Assembly: GCF_036373705.1 (NCBI RefSeq)
Contig: NC_089851.1
Span: 8,047,420-8,111,419 of the forward strand
DNA: 64,000 nucleotides
Source: Amia ocellicauda
Taxonomy: Eukaryota > Chordata > Actinopteri > Amiiformes > Amiidae
Direction of reading: 5' to 3'
Shown here: positions 17,601-29,148 of the stretch, piece by piece
Position numbering within the stretch: position 1 is the first letter of the stretch
How the letters are laid out: each line of letters begins with the position of its first letter
Made by a program: the position numbers and the translations under genes
The notes under the pieces: generated by a model
What the model saw: only the letters and a program-made list of their open reading frames with translations
Database searches by the model: none
Told to the model about the DNA's origin: nothing

Positions 17601-20600
17601 AGTCTCTCACTTTACACCTGGGTTTTATTCACTAAGATAAATAAATATATGTTCTGTATTGTTTTAAGCTCTGGCTGTGTCAGTTATGTGCTTATCTCAC
17701 CTACTGGGCCAAACCCTACTGGCGCCAGAAACAGTGCTGCCCTTGAAAACGAGCCCTGACAATAGCACAGATTGTTTCTTTCTTTTTTAATCATCTCTTA
17801 GCTTGTACACTGTCTGTGTCCGTCGGAGCTCAGCAGAGTCGCCACCAGTGTTTCAGCACCAATGACTGATCCACCACGACAGCTGCCGAGCGAGGTTTCT
17901 AAAATTACACTCAGCGTTACAGAGTTGTGAGATGCTTATGACTGCTTTCCCCAGATGAACGTTTGTGTAAAAACAAGAGGTTATCGAAGTCGTTACGTGT
18001 GTGAAAAGGGGACTTGCAGTGCGTGGGAAGAATGTTTCACGAGGAAAGCTTGGCATCGTATTTGGCACGGTCATTACTGAGACAAAAAATGTTTCCAGTG
18101 GCCATCTCTGAAGGGACCATGGAGCTTTTTACCTTTTTATGATATTCTTGTAGATAGATTACTACATTAAGATAATTTGCATTGAAGATAAAAAACCCAA
18201 ATGCTCAATCATTTATTTATTTTATATATTATATTATATTATATTATATTCCCATAAACCCAGAAGAATTATTGTTACCACCCTGGGTAGCCCATCACGC
18301 TTCAGTACAAACATCTTTTGCGTGTAAAAGCAGTGCATGCCATGCTGTGGATGCAGAATTAGAAGATATTTTCCAATGAAGACCTTATATCAGTCAACTT
18401 CAAGCTCCTGAATGCGTAAAAATAATGCATCTAAGTCAGAAAGTTATTTAGTTTCTAAATTGCTGCACATGTATTCTTTTCTTATATTGTAACAAATCAA
18501 TAAAAACACATCTGTTGGTGTTATTTGTGTGGATATTTGTGTAATTAAATTGCTCACTAATGTGGTAAGCTCAGAAGGTGTAAGGCAAGAAGCTACCGTC
18601 TCTCTGCATCAGCATTTTAGGTAGCAACTGAGCCAAGGAAAATATCATATTCGAAGATTCCTCCCCTAAATAGACGCCCTTCAGACAAACTAATTTCACA
18701 AGTGTGACTGTTTTCTCCGGGGACAGAAGGGTTTCCCAACTGGTCAGCAGACACTTCAAGTCGAGGCCGTACGGGTTTTCTTTTTTAATCCGTTTAGTAG
18801 ACATTTTTGTTTATGTTTGTGGGAGTGTCCACCGTCTTCCCTACAAACGACAAATAGACATATATCATCAGAACCATTCAGCTGGGCCAATGGGGCCGAA
18901 GAAAAAGAAAACGCTGCGCACCGATGTCATCGCCACAGCTAAAGCCACGGGCCCTGAGCTGCAGTACTGGAATGCCCTACTGGTGGGCGATGAACCCACC
19001 ATCGTCAGCATCATCGACGATCCCGAGTCGGGGCACATACAGTCGGCCATCTTCGACACCAGCAACATTGAGGAGTGGAAGAACTACAGGTTCAATTACA
19101 GGGGGCTGCGTACGTGGGATTATTTCCTGATTCGAGAGCTTCTGTATCTTCTCTGGCAGCCCCAGCAGTGAGACATTTGCGCCGCTTCTCAGGGTTATGT
19201 TTCGGCATTTAAAAAAGTGTTGAAATAGTCTTTTTAAAACCTGCCGTACATCACTAAGATAGGATTGTTTGTCTCGCTGCTAATGGTGTGTAAAAGACCT
19301 TATTTACTTTGCCATGTATAACTGTTAGAAGTGTCTGTCATTTCAATTGTTAATTAATATGTAATGCGATGGGCTGCTGCATGAGTGAGCTGATCGGAGG
19401 GAAGCGAAGGCCCTCACTTGTCCTGTGAGCAGCCGCGGCCGATCCCAGTCACCTCTCAGTCGGGGACGGCGCCGCTTCTAACCGGGGACACGCTGGTGCT
19501 GCCGATCTCGGTGACTGACCTCGTGTGTCGCTGCTCATTCCCAGGGCTGTGGTCTCTGACCTACGAGCAGGAGCTGACGACCCCCATCCACATCACCGCC
19601 GCCCGGGGGTACACCGACTGCCTCAAGCACCTCCTGATGAGGGGCTCCGACGTGGACATGGCGCCGGGAGGGAAAACAGCCCTCCACGAGGCCTGTGAGA
19701 ACGCCACCACTGAGTGTGCCAGGCTGCTGCTGGCCTTCGGAGCCAGCGCCAACGCCGTGACCGAGGACGGCTTGATGCCCCTCCACTTGTGCACCACCCC
19801 CGAGTCCCTCCAGTAGGTGTTTCCACTGCCCTGGTTATCTTTAGTAGCACTAAGTGAGCACCGTGTTTTGCTTCACCTTTATTCTACTTCCTCCTGCATT
19901 GTTTCTGACACCTTCCTGTGGCCATGAAATCATGTTCTGATCACTGAACTGTAAATTAAATCTAAACCTAAAATGAAAATTAAATTTATTGATCCACTGG
20001 CATTTTGATCATCAGCTTTTGGCAGGTAGAATATTAAAGCACTAAAAACAAGCCTCTCCTCCAATCGTGATCCAAGAAATGTTTAGCGATTGATGATTGA
20101 GAAGTCTCTCTGAAGATGTATCTCCCAACACCTTTACTCTGTGATAGTGTCATTGTCTTGTTACCGTCGTTGTTTTTGAGTTACTGAGATCTAAAACTAA
20201 GATCCTCAACCAGAAAATCCCAATGAGTCCCTGACCCGAGATGGACCCTTGTCAGTCTGTTGTGAAGTTGATTGATTTGTCTTGCAGGTGTGCCAAGCTC
20301 CTGCTTCAGTTCGGGGCCACGGTCAACGGTCGCAGCCTCGAGGAGGACGACACTCCACTACATGTGGCGGCGCGCTACGGCCTCCCCGGCCACATGGACC
20401 TGTATCTGCGCTACGGGGCGGCCATCGAGCGGCAGAATGACGAGGGCCAGACGCCGCTCAACTGCGCCTGTTCGCAGCCGCAGAGCGTCAACGAGCTGGA
20501 GCGGTACTACCAGGTGTGCCAGCTGCTGGTCGGCGCTGGGGCCAACATCCACGCCTGCGACCAGGACCGCCAGTCCCCACTGCACATGGCCTGCAAGAAC

Positions 20601-22860
20601 GCCAACCCAGAGGCGGTGGAGCTGCTGCTGCAGAGGGGCGCCAGCGTGAACAGCATGAGCTACAGTGGCGATGCGCCCATGCACAACATCCTCAAGGGCG
20701 TGGCTTACAAGCTGGAGCACCAGCCCGAGCGCATCGTCCGCTCCCTCCTCAACCACGGCTCCATCCGCGTCTGGCCCGGCGCGCTGCCCAAGGTGGGTCC
20801 CGGCGAGAGCTCGAGTGGAGGGACAGGGTTCGGGGCTTGTTGCAGTGATGTGGGACTTCCTTTAATGGCATATGTCCTCATACCAGCTAAATCAAGAGTA
20901 CGTTGATACCTGTTGAGTCAGTGCTGCGCAGACCCAATCCTCAAGGGCCCCTAATTTTCAATTTCTTAACACCTGGAACTATTTCAATTTGATCAATTAA
21001 GCAAGTGATTTTTGAAATTAAGTGATGTAGAGATTTGGTATCAAGAAAATTAACGACCCCTTTCAGCCCTCAATGACCAGAATCCCCTTAATTGAACAAG
21101 TGAATTGCTTAATTAACCAATAACTTCCACGTGGTCCCAATCTGTTTAAATTAGCGATTTATGGTAACTGACAAAACATATTAGATAGGACCGTGTTGTG
21201 GCACCACTGTGTTGAGTGCATTTGGACCTATTCAGTCCTCAACACTTTAGCTGAAGCATGATTTATCCCCGGAACACAAAACTATATCAGAAACTGGGAC
21301 ACAAATACTAGAATATCAAAGATGTCCATAAAAATGTCTTCCTTCAGTTTTAAATAAAGCTTTGTACCGTAAAGCCTGACTCTGTCGCATTCTGTCGCAC
21401 TTCCACGCTTAAATGCCAAACTTCTGATACTGGAAATGAAACAAAAAATGAATAAGGGGAGACGGCATCCCTCCTTCCATCCGCTTGTTTCAAATAAATT
21501 GCCTCGCTCCTAATTAGGCAGTGTTAATAAGAGATTAATTAGCGTTAATTGCTGATTTTCTCTGCAAATCCCCTGGAGGGAGGCCCAATCTGCTCAGCTC
21601 TCCGAGTGTTTAATTATTTCTCACGTTCCCCGGGCTTCCCCCCCCACACACACACACGCGCACTCATCTCTCCGCTGCCAAGCGAAGGAGAGGGCAAGGT
21701 AGCGCACCGGGCAGGGCCTTTGACTGCTCCTCACACTCCCCTCTCACCAGACCCCCAGCCTCCGGACCCCCGGCCCCGGTGTGTGGAGGGGGAGGCTGTC
21801 GGGGGGACAATTGACCCAGATGCCCCCAGCCCCTCGATACGGCGTCAGGAGTTGGCGTTGGACACAGAGGAGCCCACAGCTGCTGCACGAGGCGGGCTAA
21901 ATTAGCCATAGAATTAAAAAAACAATAGGGTGCCACGAAAAGTACTTGTCCCAAAGTGTCTGTCATGTGGGAGGCAGATGAAAGATTTGCACAAACACAT
22001 ACGTCTCTACAGGCTGCGAACCGCCTTCCATTAGTTAAAGCAGGGCTTCATAATCGGCTCTTGTTAGCAGCTCATAAGAAATTATTGTTTTTCCTGCCGC
22101 CATTGCAGACATTCCTGTAATTCGCTCTGATTTTTAGACCCCTCGAAGGGTTTGGATTTTGTGACCTTGATGGCTTGAAGCTTTAGAGTTTGTCCAACTC
22201 TTGCTGTCCGACTGTCTTAAAACACTTATCACTTTCCATTCATGAGGAACAAATGACACAAACAAATAAATGTAGGTTGCTTTTCCCTGTTTGAACTTCG
22301 AATCTCTTCCAGGTGCTCAAGTACTGCTGCACCTCCCCGAGGACGATCGAAGCCCTGCTGAACGCCTATGACCGCCTCAAGATCACCGACTCCTGGGTGG
22401 AGGCTGTCCCTCTGGACGTCTTTGAGGTCAGTCGCCGGATGTTAAGGGTGCTTTTCCAGTGATAGTGAAGCAGTCAGAGAAGTACAGCTCTGGCCACAAT
22501 GCCAATCAATGTCGTAATCTGCAAGTAGATGTACAATTGCAGGTGGATGTTTTCTTTCCCCCGAGTTGGTGTCTTTGTATCCTTCCACTTCCTGTTTGAT
22601 GCGTCGTCTCCGAGCGGCAGTTTCTGATTGGCCTTGCCATCCGATCACCCTCTGTTCCTCTCTCCCCCCTCCAGAAACACAGCTCCTTCTATGAGTCTCT
22701 GTTCTCCCTGATGCACTCGCCGCGCTCCCTGCAGCACCTGGTGCGCTGCCGGCTCCGGACCCTGCTGGAGGGGCGGCTGCACCTGGTGGTCTCCCAGCTG
22801 GGCCTCCCCACCTTCGTGCAGAACTATCTGCTGCTGGCATTCACGGACGCCCTGCACTGA
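14306..22860 (+). CDS. ASB10: ASB10, ankyrin repeat and SOCS box protein, alternative first exons
   Basis: Four common exons (19545-19812, 20288-20792, 22313-22426, 22675-22860) carry the ankyrin repeats and a C-terminal SOCS box. Any of three 5' exons (14306-14642, 17014-17215, 18890-19109) joins them in phase 1, giving proteins of 469, 424 or 430 residues. The SOCS box recruits elongin B/C and cullin 5, so the protein is a substrate receptor of an E3 ubiquitin ligase. LWSLTYEQELTTPIHI and SLLNHGSIRVWPGALPKVL read as ASB10 more than its paralogue ASB18, and the GBX1 neighbour agrees. Each total length is a multiple of three and every splice site is GT-AG, so the model is well supported. Which 5' exons are actually used is not shown. 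Confidence 0.9.
14643..17001. other. ASB10 intron between alternative exons 1A and 1B
   Basis: No further exon recognised. Mostly AT-rich unique sequence with short ATT/ATG patches near 15580-15650. At 16310-16335 a CTCTAGTGGTGG motif weakly resembles a CTCF site. Confidence 0.6.
17014..17215 (+). CDS. ASB10: ASB10 alternative first exon 1B
   Basis: 67 codons plus one base. FWHALVMGDTDTVCALLDD is followed by GTIFDISDTEGWMSVRYNL and a GTATGG donor in phase 1; it joins as RLRLWSLTY. This version is closest in form to the long mammalian ASB10 isoform (FW-A-GD, then FDTSD, then LRLWSLTY) as I remember it. A possible acceptor CGTCCAG at 17001 is in frame with the ATG, so an upstream exon in phase 0 cannot be excluded. 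Confidence 0.75.
17216..18889. other. ASB10 intron between alternative exons 1B and 1C
   Basis: AT-rich, with a (TTATA)n patch at about 18222-18249. No coding exon seen. Confidence 0.6.
18890..19109 (+). CDS. ASB10: ASB10 alternative first exon 1C
   Basis: 73 codons plus one base. After a basic start MGPKKKKTLR it reads YWNALLVGDEPTIVSIIDD then AIFDTSNIEEWKNYRFNY, clearly a duplicate of exon 1B in length, order and phase. The donor GTACGT joins to RGLRLWSLTY. An upstream open frame extends 5' of the ATG, and a weak CATTCAG acceptor just before it would keep frame with a phase-1 donor, so use as an internal exon is also possible. Confidence 0.78.
19545..19812 (+). CDS. ASB10: ASB10 common exon 2, first ankyrin repeats
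   Basis: 268 nt, acceptor ATTCCCAG, donor GTAGGT. Encodes the first full ankyrin repeats: TTPIHITAARGYTDCLKHLL, then GKTALHEACENATTECARLL and DGLMPLHLC, with the usual TPLHxAA-type turns. All three alternative 5' exons feed into it. Confidence 0.9.
20288..20792 (+). CDS. ASB10: ASB10 common exon 3, ankyrin repeats
   Basis: 505 nt of GC-rich coding sequence. Ankyrin repeats continue: CAKLLLQFGATVNGRS, DTPLHVAARYG, GQTPLNCACSQ, QSPLHMACKNANPEAVELLL, and a final repeat with DAPMHNILKG. Ends LNHGSIRVWPGALPK at a GTGGGT donor, phase 0. The high GC compared with the AT-rich flanks is normal for this gene type. Confidence 0.92.
20925..21125. repeat. Possible degenerate dispersed repeat
   Basis: The motifs AGACCCAATCCTCAAGGGCC, CAATTAAGCAAGTG and CTTAATTGAACAAGTG resemble a non-autonomous repeat common in fish genomes (CCCAATCCTGG...AATTAAG). 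Ends and family cannot be fixed by eye. Confidence 0.35.
21490..21580. promoter_or_regulatory. Candidate conserved non-coding element 2
   Basis: CCTAATTAGGC, AGATTAATTAGCG and TTAATTGCTG are packed within about 50 bases of ASB10 intron 3. Dense homeodomain-type sites fit an enhancer of the neighbouring homeobox gene. No conservation test was possible. Confidence 0.3.
22313..22426 (+). CDS. ASB10: ASB10 common exon 4
   Basis: 38 codons, phase 0 to 0. VLKYCCTSPRTIEALLNAY links the ankyrin array to the SOCS box; it continues WVEAVPLDVFE. The same PRTIE-LxN-Y linker occurs in ASB10 and its close paralogues. Confidence 0.9.
22675..22860 (+). CDS. ASB10: ASB10 terminal exon, SOCS box
   Basis: 61 codons plus TGA. 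KHSSFYESLFSLMHS is followed by SLQHLVRCRLRTLLEG, the elongin-binding BC box, and LGLPTFVQNYLL, where cullin-box Leu-Pro residues stand. Ends Ala-Leu-His. The exon is normal in length for the family. Confidence 0.91.
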   Translation, partial: KHSSFYESLFSLMHSPRSLQHLVRCRLRTLLEGRLHLVVSQLGLPTFVQNYLLLAFTDALH

Positions 22861-23137
22861 CCCGGGGGAACCCATCAGAGCTCCCGATCACCGGCACCCC
22901 CAGGTACAGAGGCCCGGTTAGGTTCCTCGAGACCATGTACGCTCTGTGAGGGACCTACTTTCCGACCTACCTTCTCATGGTGTCCAAGAAGCCTCCTGAT
23001 GGCCTCGAGAAGCTACATCCAGTGTGTTGGGTGTCTGACGCAGCTGCTGTGACTGGCTATTGAGATCATAATCATGATCATAAGAGTATGGACAGCTTTG
23101 TATTCTGTTTAAGAGCTGAGCTTTATGGAAAAAAGCG

Positions 23138-23143
23138 AATAAA
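23138..23143 (+). terminator. Polyadenylation signal of ASB10
   Basis: AATAAA 278 bases after the stop codon, the first canonical signal downstream. Confidence 0.6.
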
Positions 23144-23278
23144 TGATGTGAAGTTGGGAGTTCTCTGGCACGGGCGTCCACTGTTCAGTCTTTACAGTTG
23201 CAGTGATGCCTCCAGTCCAAACCCTTTCCACAGTGATGCTGCTTCTATTGCTGTCCGTCCTGGAAACTGGAAAGCAGC

Positions 23279-23462
23279 CTCCTGTCTCTGTCCTCTCGCT
23301 TGTCTCTGTCCTTTTGGCTGTTTCTGTCCTCTTGTCTGTCTCTGTCCTCTTGTCTTTCTCTGTCCCCCATCTTGTCTCTGTCCTCTTGCCTGTCTCTGTC
23401 CCCTGGCTTGTCTCTTTCCTCTTGCCTGTCTCTGTCCCCCAGCTTGTCTCTGTCCTCTGGTG
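23279..23462. repeat. Minisatellite, about 18-bp CTGTCTCTGTCC-type unit
   Basis: About ten imperfect copies of a pyrimidine-rich unit of the form TTGTCTCTGTCCTCTTGC, 136 bases after the ASB10 polyadenylation signal. All three frames on both strands are open across it simply because of the repeat; it is not a gene. Confidence 0.85.
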
Positions 23463-24109
23463 TAAGAGGAGCTGTGGTCGTTCAGGATAAACTGCAAGGT
23501 CTATAATCTCTCGGGAAGGAAGAGACATTGCTGTTTTGTAAATGCTTTCCAAAGATAGTCATACAAATCAAAAAAGACTATTCTGTTTGTTTGTTTTCAT
23601 TTTGTAGTTCTTTCATCCTGTATTTAAATGTACTCATCTCTTGCCTTGTTTACAGTTAACACAGACCATTTAAATCGCACCTGACAGGTAATTTAATTAT
23701 TTTAGCTGTGGTTTTCTGGGGGAAAGATTTACCTCAGATTCTGTCTGGAACGTTTTGAGGATTCGAGGAATGAATTGGATTAATTAAACAGGTATTAGTG
23801 TGTTTTTTTTTATATATTTGCTCCCGTGTTGTAATCATGTAACTGTATTTGATATAAGAAAATGTCGATGGTGTTACTATATCAAAAATAGTGCCATACA
23901 TTTGGATGGCCAGCTCACATTATATCGTGGGAAGCCTAGATGTGTCAATCAAGTCACAGCGAGAAGACCTAAGGAATAGTTAGAGCAATCAACGCAACAG
24001 TACTGGCTAATTATAACACATCATCTGATAATGAGTAGCAATTACAGGAATTCTACAATAGATGTGTTAAAATCATCTACAACAGAGAACTTAAATATAA
24101 TCTTTCATC

Positions 24110-24134
24110 AATAAATAAATAAATAAATAAATAA
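24110..24134. repeat. (AAAT)n microsatellite
   Basis: About six perfect units. Confidence 0.85.
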
Positions 24135-25179
24135 CAAAAGGTAAATAACAAGCCCAGAATCACTTTTTATTCCACAGATAAATCTATCTCTGCTAAAATA
24201 CACCAGAAAACATTAATACAACACAAAGTAAAAGCTCACTTGTGTTGCACTGCAATGCACTGAAGGGGTCTGAGACAAAGGTGAAGTTTACAAGAAAAAC
24301 TTTTCTGAATGAATTAAATTAGAGCTTTTGCAAGGCACAGATGGCACAGGAAATCGTGTAACATTTTGTGTTTGTATTTAGTTTTTTCAGGGTTATGTCG
24401 GAAACGCATATCCAAATTAAACTGTATTGCGTGCTTTGTTATTTCCTGTAGTCTCCGTTTTTGTACATGTATGTAATGCCATTATGCCTGTAATTAACGC
24501 ATATACAAAAAATAAAACTGGAAAAACGGATTTTAAAAGCGATTTTTGTTGTATGAAATATAGCTATACTTTACCTTTAAACACGTAATTGTAGAATGGC
24601 AATACTTGCATGCACGATCAAATGAAATGTAATGATTAGTATGATAATTATACAGAAGTTTGGTTTTGGATATTTGGATCAGATTGCACATAACTTTTGC
24701 TAATGAAAATCATGCGCTCCTTCCACTCATTCCATCCAGTGCTGTGTGTTACAGCTGTGTTTCATGTGGGCTGTTTGAATGGGTGAAGCACTTTGTGTTT
24801 CATTGTCCATGGTTGGTCTTCTTCGTGTTTGAACAGTAGGCCGATATGTCCTTGTCCACACACGCACAGTCACAATTCATTATTGGTATTATTTGTGTGT
24901 GACTTTAACCTACTGAGCGCTGCGGCACGTTGAAGTAGATGTACAGCTGATATTGTTTTTTAGATGCGGCTACGGGGCATGACGCAGGTTCAATTGGTTA
25001 GTGTTAACTTGAGTTTGCAATAAAGTCTGATAAAATGATACTCAAATGTTTTTTCCAGAGTCGTTTTATTAATAAAGCAGTCTGTTGGATGTGAATAAAC
25101 AAACTATATACGTACGTGTTTGTCTATATGCTTATATATATGGCTGTAGGCTATTGTATTATATAGATATACATCCAAG

Positions 25180-25195
25180 CCACAAGGGGGTGCCA
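25180..25195 (+). promoter_or_regulatory. CTCF-like motif
   Basis: CCACAAGGGGGTGCCA matches the core of the CTCF consensus (CCASYAGRKGGC) at most positions. It lies in the ASB10-GBX1 intergenic region, where a domain boundary would make sense. A single motif match is weak evidence. Confidence 0.3.
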
Positions 25196-25323
25196 TTGCC
25201 TGCAAATCTCAGATGGTCAGTGCTGCAATCAGCTTAAAGATGTGTCTCAATTTATTGTCTTTTAAAGCAGAATAAAGAAAAGTCACTACATGGAACAACG
25301 TTTTATTCAGGACTACAGAAATT

Positions 25324-25409
<86 letters not shown>

Positions 25410-25437
25410 ACTACTAATAATAATAATAATAATAATT
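25324..25437. repeat. Palindromic (ATT)n-(AAT)n microsatellite
   Basis: About 12 ATT units turn directly into about 23 AAT-type units with a short (TAC) interruption. Each half is the reverse complement of the other, so the tract can fold on itself. Confidence 0.92.
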
Positions 25438-27787
25438 TAGCTGGGCGAACATAACACACAATTGTCTTATTTCTTAACAGGCACTGAAAGAAAACCAGGG
25501 AATTTTGCAAACTCTTTATTTTATATCAATTGAGTTGACCAACCAGACCACATCACAGCTTCATTCACCAACCACAAAGTGAAATGGTAATCCATGGCGT
25601 AAATGAACGTGGTGTTTGTGAGCACAGCATCCACTGAACATTGACCCCTATTGATGTCTTGTGGAGATTATAGACCTGAGTGTGAGTGACATTGAAATGG
25701 TCAGAGCAAACCAGACTGATTGGCCTGTGTTTCCGCACATGACTATTAGACTCTCAGACTTTTCTGTGCGACTCTCTGGGATGTTCAAGTCCAATAACTG
25801 TGTTATGTATCAGTGTGGGTTTCTTAGACCACCAATCCAGCCCACAGTTTGACACACGCGCTGCAGAAGCAAGAATAACACTGACCTCTGTACCCCCCTG
25901 GTCTGAGAGCCTCTCCTACACAGCAACAACAGCAGTGTGACGTTAGTTTGCAAAACCCAGACTCGTGATAAATCTCACTCTATGACTTGACAACATTAAA
26001 GTAGTGTATAGCAACTCTCATAGAGGGCCAATATGAAGACACTTTATGTTTTCCATTGCCTATAGTAATCACACAGATTGTGGTGGAATTACGCATTCAT
26101 TCAAACACTCCAAGAGCTCACATTGAGTTGCCACGAGGTACGACTTGTATTCTGGGGTATCCCCTCTGACATATATCACTTTGTATTGTAGCTCACAGTG
26201 CTGTCAGGTGTGAGGGTTTGTGTCCAGAGATGCCTGTGAACAGCCTCAACACTTCAAGACCTCCCACTGCAGGTGAATGAACAGGCCCCCGCTGCTGACA
26301 ACATCTCCAGAGTCTGAGAAAATGTCCCTTCCTGCCTCCTGTAGACGCGCTCCTAATTCTTCTAACACGTGTGTCTTTTTTGGGGTGTTTTACACAAGGG
26401 GGATGCATGGAGTAACTCTGTATTTGCCTGACTGAAACGATGACAGCTTTTCCAGTGAAACTGTGTCATGTTGACATCCACTGCCGCTCTGACCCCGTGA
26501 TCACAGCGCTTGAGAGAAACCATCCCTGAGCAGAAATGCCTGTGAGGAGCCGTCAGTGTGACTCAGCCCTCACTCAGCACTTTCAGGACAGAAATGAGGG
26601 AAAAGATTATCATGAATGATGGGCTCAGATCTGCCGTCAGTCTCCCCCTGTGTGTGTGGAAGGTGGGAGGTGTGTGTGAGGAAATCCACATGGGAACATG
26701 GGAAGGAAAGCACTTTGGACACCAAATGTAATAAAAAGGGAAAAAATGAAACCCTCTAGGACTTAACTTTGCTACATTTTAATCTATAGTCTAGTTTTTC
26801 ACAGAACATTTGGCAAATGATTTCATTGGATCCTGGGACTTTCATGATCATCTTAATATAAATCCTTCTGCCCCTGGACTGCAGTTATTGATGTGTATAT
26901 CATCTGCTAAGTCCACACAGCTCAGGACTAACTAGGCTGACTAAAATAAATAAATTAATTAAATGGAAATCAAGGTTAGCAGGAGAATACAATTTGTTCA
27001 TTAACACTGATTCACAAAATAAATTGTCCCACTCAAGTTTTTTTTACATTGGTTTCAGGTTTGACTCCATCTGACGGGTTTAAAAGCCTGTTTTGATGGC
27101 TCATTTTACATTGAATGACATGATGTAGGATGCGGCTGAAGTCGGCTGCGCCTCCAGTTCCTGTGCTGACAACTGTCTCGTCTTTCTGATCTGCACGGAA
27201 AGTGCGCTGCGTTTTGGTGGTGATTGTGCGCCACCAATTCTGGTTAAACCAGGCATTTCACTGTGGACTGAGTGGTCAAAACCGGGCGTGTTGGCTCTCT
27301 GTCCTGGCAATACATGAGGCGATTTTGTTCCGTTTTCTCACCTCGCCCCGTCAAAGGAGACCCAAAAGCCGGATCGGATGCAGGGACATTTTTCTGCACT
27401 GCCTCCACACGGCTTGTTATAGTCTGTAGTCATTACATTAAAATTAAAATTCCATGTTTTTCTTCATATACAGTCCTGTGTTAAATCTGAAAGGCATCAA
27501 GCCTATACTGTTTTCCTTATACAATAGGCTAAAGCATGTTTAACTTGTACAACATTGCAAACGAAAATATGTTGTGTATTTTACTGGTTTCCGAAAAAAT
27601 GTGCACACACACCACACCTGTAAGTGTACGAAATCTGCATTTCAACAAATTAAAAACAAACACCTGAATGCATGAATAAATAAATTAATATAGTGCAAAT
27701 ACTGATAGAATTGAACACAAATCATGTATCATTAACAAAACAAAACAGTGTTTATTTTATAGTTTATATAAAAAGTATAATATTGTC

Positions 27788-27788
<1 letters not shown>

Positions 27789-27844
<56 letters not shown>

Positions 27845-27846
27845 TT

Positions 27847-27878
<32 letters not shown>
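27789..27878. repeat. (ATT)n(ACT)n compound microsatellite
   Basis: About 18 ATT units followed by about 10 ACT units. Confidence 0.92.
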
Positions 27879-28888
27879 AAACCATTGTAGTAAATTAAAC
27901 TTTGTCGATGCGAATTCATTGTGCGGACAAATTGAAAATATCACTTTTTTTGGTTTGTTTTACGAACCACAACCAGATAATGGATTTGATAACAAATGTA
28001 TTTTAAAAACAAAATTAACCAGAATGTAATATTAATAGTCAATTAAAAACATACCCCAGACTTAACTATAGTAGTCTATAATTAAAGGATGCGGGGAAGC
28101 GTGTTGTTCATAGCAGAATTAACCAATTAACAAATGGGTCCAGATCGTACAGTGATATCCATGTTGTGGTCATAAAAGAAATAACGTACCTACAAATAAA
28201 AACAACCTCCTTTAGTTAAACCAACAGTAATCTAAATTTTAGCAACATGTATTACGGATTTTAAATGTGTGCATTCAGATGTTCCCAACATTACTCTTAT
28301 TGAGTCCTTTCACAAGACTTCTTATGCTGCGAAACGCCGAAAAATGTGTGTTTTTGCAGACCATGTCATATATAATATGATATAATATATATACAAAGCT
28401 TATATATCTTAACGGAGAACATCCTCTCCTTCAACAAATACCCTCTGTGTAAAAAAGCAACTTACTATGTCTGTAAATCTATTCATCAAATGATTTCAGT
28501 GGATTCATTATTATCTAAAGGTGCGTTATTTACAGAGGTTTCCCACCTTGGTGAATGAATGCAAAGATCGCACTGGTCGTTATTTAAGCATTAATTGTAC
28601 TGTAATTTGTATCTGTGCCAATCCGGATAACTCCTTTAAAATGAATGCATTGGATTCATATCGTCAAATAATCGCCCTGGCAGTTAAATTTGGGTTGGGG
28701 GTTTATCTAAACATACAGCATGTTTTATGTGAAAGGCGCTATAATTAACAGTCTTATTCCTAACAGTCTGATAATGGCGATATTAATTACATAGAAGTGC
28801 AGTAATAAAGCACATACAACAAACTTACTTTAAACTGGGACACAGTGTATCCTTTATATGCAGCATGTAGCTGTAATTGTTTGACCTG

Positions 28889-28891
<3 letters not shown>

Positions 28892-28937
<46 letters not shown>
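28892..28937. repeat. (TG)n microsatellite
   Basis: 23 perfect TG units. Confidence 0.92.
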
Positions 28938-28938
<1 letters not shown>

Positions 28939-29107
28939 CTAATTAGTAGCAAAGGTAATATGATAATATGCAGAATACAATATAGCTAGTTTATCGTTAT
29001 TTTAGTTTTAATAAATACAATTAATATAAACAAAAGCAGATCAATAGAAAAACCAAATACAGCAATATAGCAATCATTGTTTTGAAAATAACAAATAGCA
29101 TTTGCCA

Positions 29108-29108
29108 C

Positions 29109-29146
<38 letters not shown>
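29108..29146. repeat. (AAT)n microsatellite
   Basis: About 13 perfect units. Confidence 0.92.

Positions 29147-29148
<2 letters not shown>

Larger units (their letters stand above)
20793..22312. other. ASB10 intron 3
   Basis: Contains a probable dispersed repeat at 20925-21125 and two stretches rich in homeodomain cores at 21490-21580 and 22010-22140, listed separately. A C- and CA-rich patch lies at 21638-21665. No exon seen. Confidence 0.6.

Noticed and set aside
20358..20848. Additional frames over ASB10 exon 3 on both strands
   Set aside because: GC-rich third positions leave other frames open; only one frame gives ankyrin repeats that continue through the splice sites.
23279..23462. 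Possible CRISPR-like array
   Set aside because: The units are contiguous with no spacers, and the window is a vertebrate genome; it is a minisatellite.
23088..23552. Leu/Cys/Ser-rich frames of 95-147 codons downstream of ASB10
   Set aside because: They come from the tandem CTGTCTCTGTCC repeat, open in several frames on both strands.
25313..25510. Poly-Leu/poly-Ile and poly-Asn frames at 25313, 27693, 29082 and 32675
   Set aside because: Translations of ATT, AAT and TG microsatellites, not genes.
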